A DNA stretch of 5,410 nt, taken from Candidatus Uhrbacteria bacterium RIFOXYA2_FULL_40_9. Lineage in GTDB: Bacteria > Patescibacteriota > Patescibacteriia > UBA9934 > GWF2-40-263. Within the stretch, counting starts at the first letter, position 1, and each line of letters begins with the position of its first letter. A program made the position numbers and the translations under genes. Location of the stretch: NCBI GenBank assembly GCA_001791615.1, contig MGEY01000053.1, positions 19,298 to 24,707 of the forward strand, read 5' to 3'. The notes under the pieces were generated by a model. That model ran no database searches, had not been told where the DNA came from, and saw only the letters and a program-made list of their open reading frames with translations. Of the stretch, positions 1-5,410 are shown piece after piece.

Positions 1-834
1 GAAGGATTACTTGCGATTGGAATTGCCGCAATTTTTCTCACAGGAATTATTGGATTATTTATAATGGGAGATCGTTCAAGTGAAAATAGTTTGCTTTCAG
101 AAGAGGCTCTTTGGTACGGTTCCCAGGGGATTGAAGCTTTGCAAAGTCTTTCTTTTTCTGATCTATTTTTAACAGAAGTTGGTTCTCTTTCTTTTACTTC
201 TGAAAAGTGGTCACTTGGGACATCTGGTCCAGAGACAATGTTTAATGGAATGCAGAGAACCGTAAGAGTACAAGAAGTTCTACGAGATGGAGATTGTCAA
301 ATTTCTACTGTTGGAATAGTTGATGAGGATAGTCGATTTTTAGAGAGTGAAATCACTTGGACAGATGTTTCTGGAAAGGAACAGAGTCGCACCTGGAGAA
401 CTCTACGAACGAATTGGGAAGATCCTCAAGGAGAATGTTTTGGAACGCAAGCAGGTCAAATCAGTATTGATGTTTCTACCGATGCAAACTGGCATGGTCT
501 TAAACAATTACGAGATATTTACGTCACGAATAACGGCACCAGGGATGTTATAGTCGATAAAGTCACACTTTGGTGGAATAATAGTGAGGTGATGGATCAG
601 ATTTTTCTTGGTTCAGGAAAAATTTGGTCTTCGACAGGTCCTGGAACACCTCTCGGTTCTGTTCCTTCAGGAACAGAACTAGATTGTCTTGATCAACCTA
701 TTTTAGTAGGACAGACTTTTAATATGCAGAAAGTTCAGTATTCTGCGGACATGACAGGGACGACTATTATTTTGAAATTTGAATTTACAGATGGTTCAAG
801 TATTACAACAGATCCATTTGTTCCAAAATACTAG
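1..834 (+). CDS. Type IV pilin-like (pseudopilin) protein, 5'-partial, with C-terminal beta-rich domain
   Basis: The reading frame is open from base 1 to the TAG at 832-834, giving 277 residues; the true start lies before the window. The first visible residues, EGLLAIGIAAIFLTGIIGLF, look like the conserved Glu-5 and hydrophobic helix of a type IV prepilin just after its cleaved leader. The ATG at 64 lies within this helix region and is not the start. Next comes EALWYGSQGIEALQSL (about residues 35-50), which resembles the stretch following the helix in CPR pseudopilins. The second half (about residues 150-277) is beta-rich and includes DIYVTNNGTRDVIVDKVTLWW and ILKFEFTDGSS, suggesting an added beta-sandwich. 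There are three cysteines, near residues 99, 146 and 229. Expected role: minor or tip subunit of a membrane-anchored type IV pilus. It is followed after 1 nt by a PilW-like gene. The pilin-class call is fairly sure; the exact subunit is not. Confidence 0.8.
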   Translation, partial: EGLLAIGIAAIFLTGIIGLFIMGDRSSENSLLSEEALWYGSQGIEALQSLSFSDLFLTEVGSLSFTSEKWSLGTSGPETMFNGMQRTVRVQEVLRDGDCQISTVGIVDEDSRFLESEITWTDVSGKEQSRTWRTLRTNWEDPQGECFGTQAGQISIDVSTDANWHGLKQLRDIYVTNNGTRDVIVDKVTLWWNNSEVMDQIFLGSGKIWSSTGPGTPLGSVPSGTELDCLDQPILVGQTFNMQKVQYSADMTGTTIILKFEFTDGSSITTDPFVPKY

Positions 835-835
835 T

Positions 836-1402
836 ATGAAACAGTTTCAGAATAAAAAAGGTTTTTCTCTTCTTGAAACAGTTCTTTATATTGGGCTTTT
901 GGCGATTGTCCTTCCTTTGCTTACAGGTTTTTTCCTTCAGTTTGCACAACGTCATTCAGTTGTAGATTTTCGCACACGAGCAGAACATCAAGCCGCACAG
1001 ATTTTTACCATGCTTTCGTTTGAGCTTGGACAAGCAAATGCCATTGATGTCACTAATTCAACTTTTGGATCAACAGACTCTGTTCTTGTTTTTACGGATA
1101 CAGATGGGCTGTCTGTGACTTTACAAAATCCAACTTCTTTAGAACAAATTGGGGGTGAAGAGCAAACGATTCGTCGTTTGCAATTTGAGCGTGACGGAAA
1201 CATGGCTTATTTTCTCACAGATTATCGTGCACAAGTGCCTGTTTGGAATGTTGAAGCTGTACGAAATAATGAAGGGATATTGACGGCACTCAATATTACA
1301 TTAGAAATTGAGACATTTGATTCCTCAACAACTCTTTTCGAATCTGCTCGTACAAGTATGCAAACAACTATTGCTCTACAACCTTACATGAGTGAATTAT
1401 GA
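836..1402 (+). CDS. Prepilin-type N-terminal cleavage/methylation domain protein, PilW-like minor pseudopilin
   Basis: This 188-aa protein starts MKQFQNKKGFSLLETVLYIG, a textbook class III signal: a short basic leader, a prepilin peptidase site after Gly9 (KKG/FSLLE), Phe at mature position 1 and Glu at position 5. A hydrophobic helix runs to about residue 36. The helix continues as a polar heptad-like segment (RTRAEHQAAQIFTMLSFELGQA), and a beta-rich globular domain follows, as in PilW/PulJ-type minor pseudopilins. ATG 836 is chosen because it places the leader correctly; an upstream TTG at 779 would add 19 residues of no leader character. No clear Shine-Dalgarno precedes 836, and the start lies 1 nt after the stop of the upstream gene, so translation is probably coupled. 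Expected to be inserted in the inner membrane, cleaved by PilD-like peptidase and built into a pilus or pseudopilus tip complex. Confidence 0.88.
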   Translation: MKQFQNKKGFSLLETVLYIGLLAIVLPLLTGFFLQFAQRHSVVDFRTRAEHQAAQIFTMLSFELGQANAIDVTNSTFGSTDSVLVFTDTDGLSVTLQNPTSLEQIGGEEQTIRRLQFERDGNMAYFLTDYRAQVPVWNVEAVRNNEGILTALNITLEIETFDSSTTLFESARTSMQTTIALQPYMSEL

Positions 1403-1785
1403 GATTAGATACAGACAATCGAGGGGTTGTTCTTTTCTTCATTGTGCTTATTTTCGCCAGTGCTGGGGTTATAGCTCTTTCTGTGATGGCGCGTTCAGGA
1501 CTGTATACATTTTTGGATGCCACTCAACAAATTGATTCTTGGGGAACTCGAACAGAAACTTTTGGATGTGTCGATGAATTTTTGATTCAGTTGCGTGTGG
1601 ATGAAGATTATGCTCCAGCACAGATTGATACCCTGGATGCTCAATGTGATCTTCTTGTAACCACACCAGTCAGTGGTCAACGTCAGGCAGTATTTTCTTG
1701 GGAACAAGGGGATTTGATCCGCCATGTGATTGTGTATGTGACTTTGTCACCGTTTGAAGTAATGAGTATTACAGAAGCTCATTAA
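1399..1785 (+). CDS. PilX-like single-pass membrane protein of the pilus operon
   Basis: This 128-aa protein starts at an ATG that overlaps the previous stop (ATGA, 1399-1402), a sign of translational coupling. A short polar N-terminus with RG at residues 8-9 precedes a hydrophobic segment at about residues 10-30 (VVLFFIVLIFASAGVIALSV). The soluble part is beta-prone with two cysteines (C57 in FGCVDEF and C83 in AQCDLL) that could form a disulfide. This layout resembles the PilX N-terminal family and the third gene of CPR pseudopilin clusters, where a cysteine-bearing protein of this size follows PilV/PilW-like genes. It lacks a classical G/FxxxE prepilin site, so peptidase processing is doubtful. 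The family assignment rests on architecture and position, not on strong sequence identity. Confidence 0.7.
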   Translation: MRLDTDNRGVVLFFIVLIFASAGVIALSVMARSGLYTFLDATQQIDSWGTRTETFGCVDEFLIQLRVDEDYAPAQIDTLDAQCDLLVTTPVSGQRQAVFSWEQGDLIRHVIVYVTLSPFEVMSITEAH

Positions 1786-1803
1786 TCAAGAATACATTTA
1801 ATA

Positions 1804-1826
1804 AAACAATCACCATTGTTTGTTTT
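1804..1826 (+). terminator. Probable weak intrinsic terminator of the pilin operon
   Basis: AAACAAT (1804-1810) pairs with ATTGTTT (1815-1821) around a CACC loop, followed by a T-rich tail (TGTTTT). The stem is 7 bp and AT-rich, so termination may be leaky. It lies 18 nt after the stop of the third pilin-operon gene. Confidence 0.5.
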
Positions 1827-1860
1827 AATTTGTTTGAGGGAATATCAGTTTTGTTCTTGG

Positions 1861-1889
1861 TTGACACTTTTTCTTCAGAAGAGTACGTT
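1861..1889 (+). promoter_or_regulatory. Putative sigma70-type promoter for the 108-aa gene
   Basis: A perfect -35 box TTGACA (1861-1866) is followed after 17 nt by TACGTT (1884-1889), which matches the -10 consensus at 3 of 6 positions. Initiation near 1896 would leave a leader of roughly 28 nt. It sits between a terminator and an isolated gene, where a promoter is expected. Confidence 0.5.
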
Positions 1890-1910
1890 ATTTTCTTCTC
1901 CCACGACAAC

Positions 1911-1919
1911 AAAGGAGGT
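1911..1919 (+). promoter_or_regulatory. Strong Shine-Dalgarno that fixes the start at 1924
   Basis: AAAGGAGGT lies with 5 nt between GGAGG and ATG 1924. It is complementary to the anti-Shine-Dalgarno (CACCTCCTTT) at the 3' end of the 16S gene in this same window. It rules in ATG 1924 over an in-frame TTG at 1816, which would overlap the preceding terminator and the promoter. Confidence 0.85.
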
Positions 1920-1923
1920 CGGG

Positions 1924-2250
1924 ATGAAGATCGGTGACCGCATTTCAGGTGTTCTTACTATCGTGTTCGAAGCTCTTGAACTTGATGGGGAAGCAGGCGC
2001 TTTGACCATTGGTTTTTCCGACAACTTCGGAATTGCTCAGGCCATGGCTCATCAGAAGAAGAGTCATGTTCCTCTGGTGGAGCATTTGGCAATTCGAACG
2101 GATGAGGGACTCTATTTCTTAGTTGATGGAATCAAAATGCACCCTGTGACAGTCAGAACAATTCGAGACAAAATGGTGACCGAGCAGATCTTCAGCACAC
2201 TTTCTGCTGAGCAAGCAGAGTCCCTTCGTCGTGTTGGTGTACATCCCTGA
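1924..2250 (+). CDS. Hypothetical 108-aa protein, not recognised
   Basis: I do not recognise this protein. It reads MKIGDRISGVLTIVFEALEL, has no signal peptide, no membrane segment and no cysteine, and is expected to be a small cytosolic protein. The first two thirds alternate beta-prone and short helical stretches (GALTIGFSD, LAIRTDEGLYFLVDGIKMHPVTV), resembling a small beta-barrel or sheet domain. The last third (about residues 78-104, IRDKMVTEQIFSTLSAEQAESLRRV) looks helical and charged and could bind a partner. The gene has its own TTGACA promoter element, a strong ribosome site and a following hairpin terminator, so it appears to be a single-gene unit. It looks somewhat less AT-rich than its neighbours. 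The clear translation signals make it a real gene; its function is unknown. Confidence 0.8.
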   Translation: MKIGDRISGVLTIVFEALELDGEAGALTIGFSDNFGIAQAMAHQKKSHVPLVEHLAIRTDEGLYFLVDGIKMHPVTVRTIRDKMVTEQIFSTLSAEQAESLRRVGVHP

Positions 2251-2262
2251 TTGATCTTTCTC

Positions 2263-2294
2263 AAATCACAGCAGCATTCTGTGATTTTCTTTTC
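2263..2294 (+). terminator. Intrinsic terminator after the 108-aa gene
   Basis: A perfect 9-bp stem, AAATCACAG (2263-2271) with CTGTGATTT (2279-2287), closes a 7-nt loop and is followed by the T-rich run TCTTTTC. It lies 12 nt past the TGA. Because the next gene on the same strand starts at 2327 and has no obvious promoter of its own, the hairpin may be only partly efficient. Confidence 0.7.
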
Positions 2295-2326
2295 TGCATT
2301 TTCCAAATCTTTTAAAAGGAGAAAAA

Positions 2327-2644
2327 ATGGCAGCTCATGTGTCTGTGTATACTCTTGCCCGGGTTGTTGATTCCGTTTGTCCCACATGTCATCGCGTTTT
2401 AAATTCAGGACAAGTCATGATTGCTGTGACAGATGTTTCTGGGACATTTATTTTGGGAGAGAAAGAATCTGTGACCTGTTGTGGCCAAACTGATCAATTA
2501 GCAAAGTTGTTTCCTTTAAAAGATAAACGACAAGCCGAACTTATGGCCATTGCTTTGCAAATTAAGATCGATCGCGATGGAATAGGTTCTGTTCCACTCA
2601 TTGTCGCAACGTTTCCTTATCAATCCGTCCAAGGTGATCACTAG
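2327..2644 (+). CDS. Hypothetical 105-aa protein with CPTC...CC putative zinc knuckle
   Basis: ATG 2327 is preceded by AAAAGGAG (2314-2321) at good spacing. The protein has four cysteines and no others: C18 and C21 in a CPTC knuckle, and C51-C52 in TCCGQ, about 30 residues later. In many zinc-ribbon proteins two such knuckles on beta-hairpins hold one Zn2+, although the second pair here is adjacent (CC) rather than CxxC, so metal binding is plausible but unproven. His22 next to the first knuckle (CPTCH) is a possible alternative ligand. The C-terminal half (KRQAELMAIALQIKIDRDG) starts helical. There is no signal peptide or membrane segment. I do not recognise the family; nucleic-acid binding would be a guess. 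The stop codon overlaps a strong terminator, so the gene ends its transcript. Confidence 0.8.
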   Translation: MAAHVSVYTLARVVDSVCPTCHRVLNSGQVMIAVTDVSGTFILGEKESVTCCGQTDQLAKLFPLKDKRQAELMAIALQIKIDRDGIGSVPLIVATFPYQSVQGDH

Positions 2645-2669
2645 CACTTCTTTCTCGGGGTGCTTTTTT
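2643..2669 (+). terminator. Intrinsic terminator after the zinc-knuckle gene
   Basis: AGCACTTC (2643-2650) pairs with GGGGTGCT (2657-2664), including two G-U pairs, around the loop TTTCTC, followed by TTTTTT through 2669. The stem begins inside the TAG stop codon of the upstream gene. Confidence 0.85.
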
Positions 2670-2679
2670 GTTAAAGCAA

Positions 2680-2703
2680 AAACTTCACCTTACAGTGAAG
2701 TTT
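2680..2703 (-). terminator. Intrinsic terminator of the tRNA-Ile/tRNA-Phe unit
   Basis: A perfect 9-bp stem, AAACTTCAC (2680-2688) and GTGAAGTTT (2695-2703), encloses a 6-nt loop. Read on the minus strand it is followed by GTTTTTGC, giving a U-tract just after the 3' end of tRNA-Phe. It is back to back with the + strand terminator at 2643-2669, so the two converging units are insulated from each other. Confidence 0.8.
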
Positions 2704-2708
2704 CTACA

Positions 2709-2783
2709 TGGTGCCGAGGGTGAGAATTGAACTCACGACACGAGGATTTTCAGTCCTCTGCTCTACCACTGAGCTACCTCGGC
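2709..2783 (-). tRNA. tRNA-Phe (anticodon GAA), CCA encoded
   Basis: On the minus strand the 75 nt fold into a full cloverleaf: acceptor GCCGAGG/CCTCGGC, D arm GCTC/GAGC with loop AGTGGTA, anticodon arm GAGGA/TCCTC with loop CTGAAAA (anticodon GAA), variable loop GTGTC, T arm GTGAG/CTCAC with loop TTCAATT, discriminator A and genomic CCA. No stem mismatch is seen. Its 5' end is one base from the CCA end of tRNA-Ile, so the two are almost certainly cut from one transcript. Confidence 0.97.
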
Positions 2784-2784
2784 G

Positions 2785-2861
2785 TGGTGGGCGTGGGAGG
2801 ACTCGAACCTCCGACCTTCACATTATCAGTGTGACGCTCTAACCACCTGAGCTACACGCCC
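2785..2861 (-). tRNA. tRNA-Ile (anticodon GAU), CCA encoded
   Basis: On the minus strand the 77 nt give acceptor GGGCGTG/CACGCCC, D arm GCTC/GAGC with loop AGGTGGTTA, anticodon arm TCACA/TGTGA with loop CTGATAA (anticodon GAT), variable loop AGGTC, T arm GGAGG/CCTCC with loop TTCGAGT, discriminator A and genomic CCA. This is the isoacceptor typically found in 16S-23S spacers, but here it lies about 1.36 kb downstream of the 16S 3' end with a protein gene in between. It is the first gene of a two-tRNA unit. Confidence 0.97.
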
Positions 2862-2901
2862 TTGTTTGAAAATTTTTTAAGACATTTTTAATAACAAATG
2901 T

Positions 2902-2929
2902 ATTGTACTGATTTGAGTGAGAAAATCAA
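2902..2929 (-). promoter_or_regulatory. Putative promoter of the tRNA-Ile/tRNA-Phe unit
   Basis: Read on the minus strand, TTGATT (2929-2924) and TACAAT (2907-2902) are separated by 16 nt. They match the -35 and -10 consensus at 4 and 5 of 6 positions. Initiation near 2895 would give a leader of about 34 nt before tRNA-Ile. The site lies downstream of the nucleotidyltransferase terminator, so the tRNAs appear to be transcribed on their own. Confidence 0.55.
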
Positions 2930-3006
2930 CTGAGATCAGGCTCAAACGTGGCAATATCATAACAATTATCGTTAAATTGATCAAGGGCTTTTTTGTGGGT
3001 TGTTCA

Positions 3007-3035
3007 AACAAAAAACCTGTCAAAAAGACAGGCTT
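3007..3035 (-). terminator. Intrinsic terminator of the nucleotidyltransferase gene
   Basis: Read on the minus strand, AAGCCTGTC (3035-3027) pairs with GACAGGTTT (3021-3013), with one G-U pair, around a TTTTT loop, and runs into a T tract (TTTTTTGTTT). The stem starts at the last base of the TGA stop of the downstream reading frame (3037-3035). This places the transcript's real 3' end after the C-terminal segment, not at the internal TAG. Confidence 0.8.
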
Positions 3036-3334
3036 CAAGAGAGATTTAGTTGATTTACAGCCCGTACAAAAGCTTCAACCATTTGTGTTTTTTCTCGAAA
3101 GAGCTCCAAGACAGTCAGTTGTTCTGTAAGGAAGCGTTCACAGAGCTCTTTGCGTGTTGGCTCATGAACTTTCCATTGGTACATCTCTTTCACAAATGTC
3201 AGGTGATCAGGAAAATATTTTTCAACAATTTTTAGGATATCGTTCTTACGAAATGGATACTCACTTCGACATAAATACCATTTTGCTGTAATTGCTCCTC
3301 TAATCGCAAACACTGCCCATTTTACCCATTGCAA
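3035..3334 (-). CDS. C-terminal part of the nucleotidyltransferase, separated by an in-frame TAG
   Basis: These 99 codons directly follow the TAG at 3337-3335 in the same frame and end at TGA. The sequence (WVKWAVFAIRGAITAKWYLC, then KNDILKIVEKYFPDHLTFVK and ELCERFLTEQLTVLELFREK) is almost wholly helical, as expected for the C-terminal helical bundle that follows the catalytic domain in many NT-superfamily enzymes. The first codon is TTG and there is no Shine-Dalgarno before it. The first in-frame ATG comes only around residue 51, so independent translation is unlikely. More likely it is the missing tail of the upstream frame, reached by amber suppression, or lost through mutation, or cut off by a sequencing error. 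Joined, the two parts make a 313-codon gene. Confidence 0.55.
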   Translation of the reverse strand: MQWVKWAVFAIRGAITAKWYLCRSEYPFRKNDILKIVEKYFPDHLTFVKEMYQWKVHEPTRKELCERFLTEQLTVLELFREKTQMVEAFVRAVNQLNLS

Positions 3335-3976
3335 CTACAAACATTTTTTGATTTTGTATTCATCCCATTCGTGTGGTTCAAGATGTTCATAGAGTTCAAA
3401 GGGTGGAGCTTTGAGATGGCGTGCTTGCATGAATATTCGAACAGGATCAGGAATACTTTTCCTCATTTGTCCGCGCCATCGTTCCAAAAAATGATCAGGG
3501 TCAAAATGGATAAGGGAACCCAAAACATATTGGTATTCAGGACAGAAGACTTCATTAGCCTCTTGAAGTTGAAATTCATAAAATCGTCTATCAGCGAAAC
3601 CAAATTCAATATTGATTCCTAATTCTTCAGAAAGTTTTTCTTGAAGAGGTTGATTGATGCGTATCCAGTTAAGAAAGAGGCACTTTCTTGACCTGTCTCT
3701 AAGTGCAAAGCGATCAAACTGTGCTTCCAATTGATCAGAGAGTTGATGATTCATTCTTCCACCAGCCGTTTGCCAAATAATTCCCCTCGGAGATTCACAA
3801 TAAATCCGTAGATCTGAATCAGATGTTGATACGGCTTCCCTTTTTGCATAAGAACCAATTTCCAAGATTCCGACAATACGAATACCTTTGTATAACTCTT
3901 CCTCAAGACGTTGAATAAGTCGAGTGATCAATTCAGGTTTTTTAGTAAGAGGGGAAAGGTAAGGATCAAGACTCAT
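3335..3976 (-). CDS. Nucleotidyltransferase (NT superfamily) domain protein, interrupted by an amber codon
   Basis: This 213-aa frame starts at ATG 3976, preceded by AAAAGGAG (complement of 3989-3982). Residues 36-60 carry the superfamily signature: a beta strand GILEIGSYAKREAV with the GS pair at 41-42, followed by SDSDLRIY with catalytic-type Asp53 and Asp55. Glu124 in NIEFGFAD is a candidate third metal ligand. Enzymes of this fold transfer a nucleoside monophosphate from an NTP to a small molecule, protein or RNA; the substrate cannot be told here. It lacks the arginine-rich (RRD-like) motif of CCA-adding enzymes, and the neighbouring tRNAs already encode CCA. The frame ends at TAG (3337-3335), in the middle of what reads as a continuous helical region, so the protein appears truncated. 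It lies between the 16S terminator and the tRNA pair on the same strand. Upstream, TTGACG (4035-4030) may be a -35 box, but I see no convincing -10. Confidence 0.8.
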   Translation of the reverse strand: MSLDPYLSPLTKKPELITRLIQRLEEELYKGIRIVGILEIGSYAKREAVSTSDSDLRIYCESPRGIIWQTAGGRMNHQLSDQLEAQFDRFALRDRSRKCLFLNWIRINQPLQEKLSEELGINIEFGFADRRFYEFQLQEANEVFCPEYQYVLGSLIHFDPDHFLERWRGQMRKSIPDPVRIFMQARHLKAPPFELYEHLEPHEWDEYKIKKCL

Positions 3977-4038
3977 GGAAACTCCTTTTGAAAAGAACGT
4001 ACATAGATCTCATCATGCGAATATGATTCCGTCAAACA

Positions 4039-4066
4039 AAAAACTCGCCATGACTGACGAGTTTTT
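4039..4066 (-). terminator. Intrinsic terminator downstream of 16S rRNA
   Basis: AAAAACTCG (4039-4047) and CGAGTTTTT (4058-4066) form a perfect 9-bp stem around a 10-nt loop. On the minus strand the stem continues into a TTTTTTGTTTG tract. It lies about 150 nt past the 16S 3' end and should end the 16S transcript before the nucleotidyltransferase gene. T tracts on both sides mean it could act in both directions. Confidence 0.8.
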
Positions 4067-4216
4067 CTTTATCTTCTCTGTGATTGCAACGATTTGTGTT
4101 TTCACTAATGTGAAGACCAACTAAGAAGTTGATCTCGACCTAGGATCAAAAGAAATATCATGTATCCAATTCTCAAAGAGATTCAGATTTTGATCATTCT
4201 TCTCCTATATCCTTTG
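4067..4216 (-). other. 16S rRNA 3' trailer with small hairpins, no gene seen
   Basis: This stretch contains no tRNA, no 23S start and no convincing reading frame. On the minus strand it can form GATCAACT/AGTTGGTC with a TCTT loop (4134-4115, one G-U pair), immediately followed by TTCAC/GTGAA with an ATTA loop (4114-4101). These sit before the terminator and may be processing or stabilising elements of the 16S precursor. The matching 5' leader lies outside the window, so the usual long processing stem cannot be checked. Confidence 0.45.

Positions 4217-5410
<1,194 letters not shown>

Noticed and set aside
779..835. Upstream TTG start for the PilW-like protein
   Set aside because: It would place 19 extra residues before a normal prepilin leader; ATG 836 gives the usual 9-residue leader ending in Gly.
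1816..1923. N-terminal extension of the 108-aa protein from TTG 1816
   Set aside because: The stretch overlaps the terminator and promoter elements, has no ribosome site, and ATG 1924 has an excellent Shine-Dalgarno.
1..2644. UGA=Gly recoding as in Gracilibacteria/SR1
   Set aside because: No internal TGA occurs in any clear gene, TGA is used as a stop with an ATGA overlap at 1399-1402, and glycine is encoded by GGN.
3050..3622. Plus-strand reading frames across the nucleotidyltransferase region
   Set aside because: They are antisense shadows with unlikely composition and no ribosome sites, while the minus strand shows clear NT-superfamily motifs.
3035..3976. Nucleotidyltransferase as a CCA-adding enzyme linked to the neighbouring tRNAs
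   Set aside because: Both tRNAs encode CCA, and the protein lacks the arginine-rich motifs and usual length of CCA-adding enzymes.
3035..3976. Nucleotidyltransferase as a MNT/HEPN toxin-antitoxin pair
   Set aside because: The downstream frame continues the same gene after a TAG and shows no HEPN RxxxxH-type motif; the joined protein is larger than minimal MNT proteins.
1786..4216. CRISPR array, insertion sequence or other mobile element
   Set aside because: No spaced direct repeats, transposase, integrase or terminal inverted repeats are visible; the repeats seen are terminator hairpins.

Overview
The window looks like a piece of a bacterial genome from an uncultivated lineage, most likely the Candidate Phyla Radiation (Patescibacteria). 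The basis is AT-leaning DNA, small CPR-style pseudopilin genes, a 16S rRNA gene that departs from several universal primer sites, and a 16S gene with no 23S gene following it. The 16S carries GCAGCCACCCGTAGGTGT, the EUB338-II probe sequence, instead of the common bacterial version. A Peregrinibacteria-type lineage is possible, but I cannot prove the phylum by eye. Genes appear to use the standard bacterial code: TGA, TAA and TAG all end genes, and no internal TGA is seen, which argues against the UGA=Gly code of Gracilibacteria/SR1.

Region 1 (1-1826, + strand) is a tightly packed operon of three type IV pilus/pseudopilin-like proteins: a pilin-like protein whose leader lies before the window, a PilW-like prepilin, and a PilX-like single-pass membrane protein. 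They are 1 nt apart or overlap by 4 nt, and a weak terminator follows. They probably form or prime the tip of a type IV pilus, which CPR cells may use for host attachment or DNA uptake.

Region 2 (1861-2669, + strand) holds two small genes I do not recognise. The first is a 108-aa protein with a TTGACA promoter element and a strong Shine-Dalgarno. The second is a 105-aa protein with a CPTC...CC putative zinc knuckle. Each is followed by a hairpin terminator.

Region 3 (2680-4217 and on, all - strand) reads, in transcription order: 16S rRNA (its 5' third lies beyond the window end), a trailer rich in hairpins, a strong terminator, a nucleotidyltransferase gene split by one in-frame TAG, its terminator, a tRNA promoter, tRNA-Ile(GAU), tRNA-Phe(GAA), and a final terminator facing the + strand genes. 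There is no 23S gene where a classical rrn operon would have one.

The points most worth a second look are the amber codon inside the nucleotidyltransferase, the 16S gene apparently unlinked from 23S, and paired changes in the 16S core (921/1396 and the 530-loop) that keep the helices intact while altering universal primer sites.
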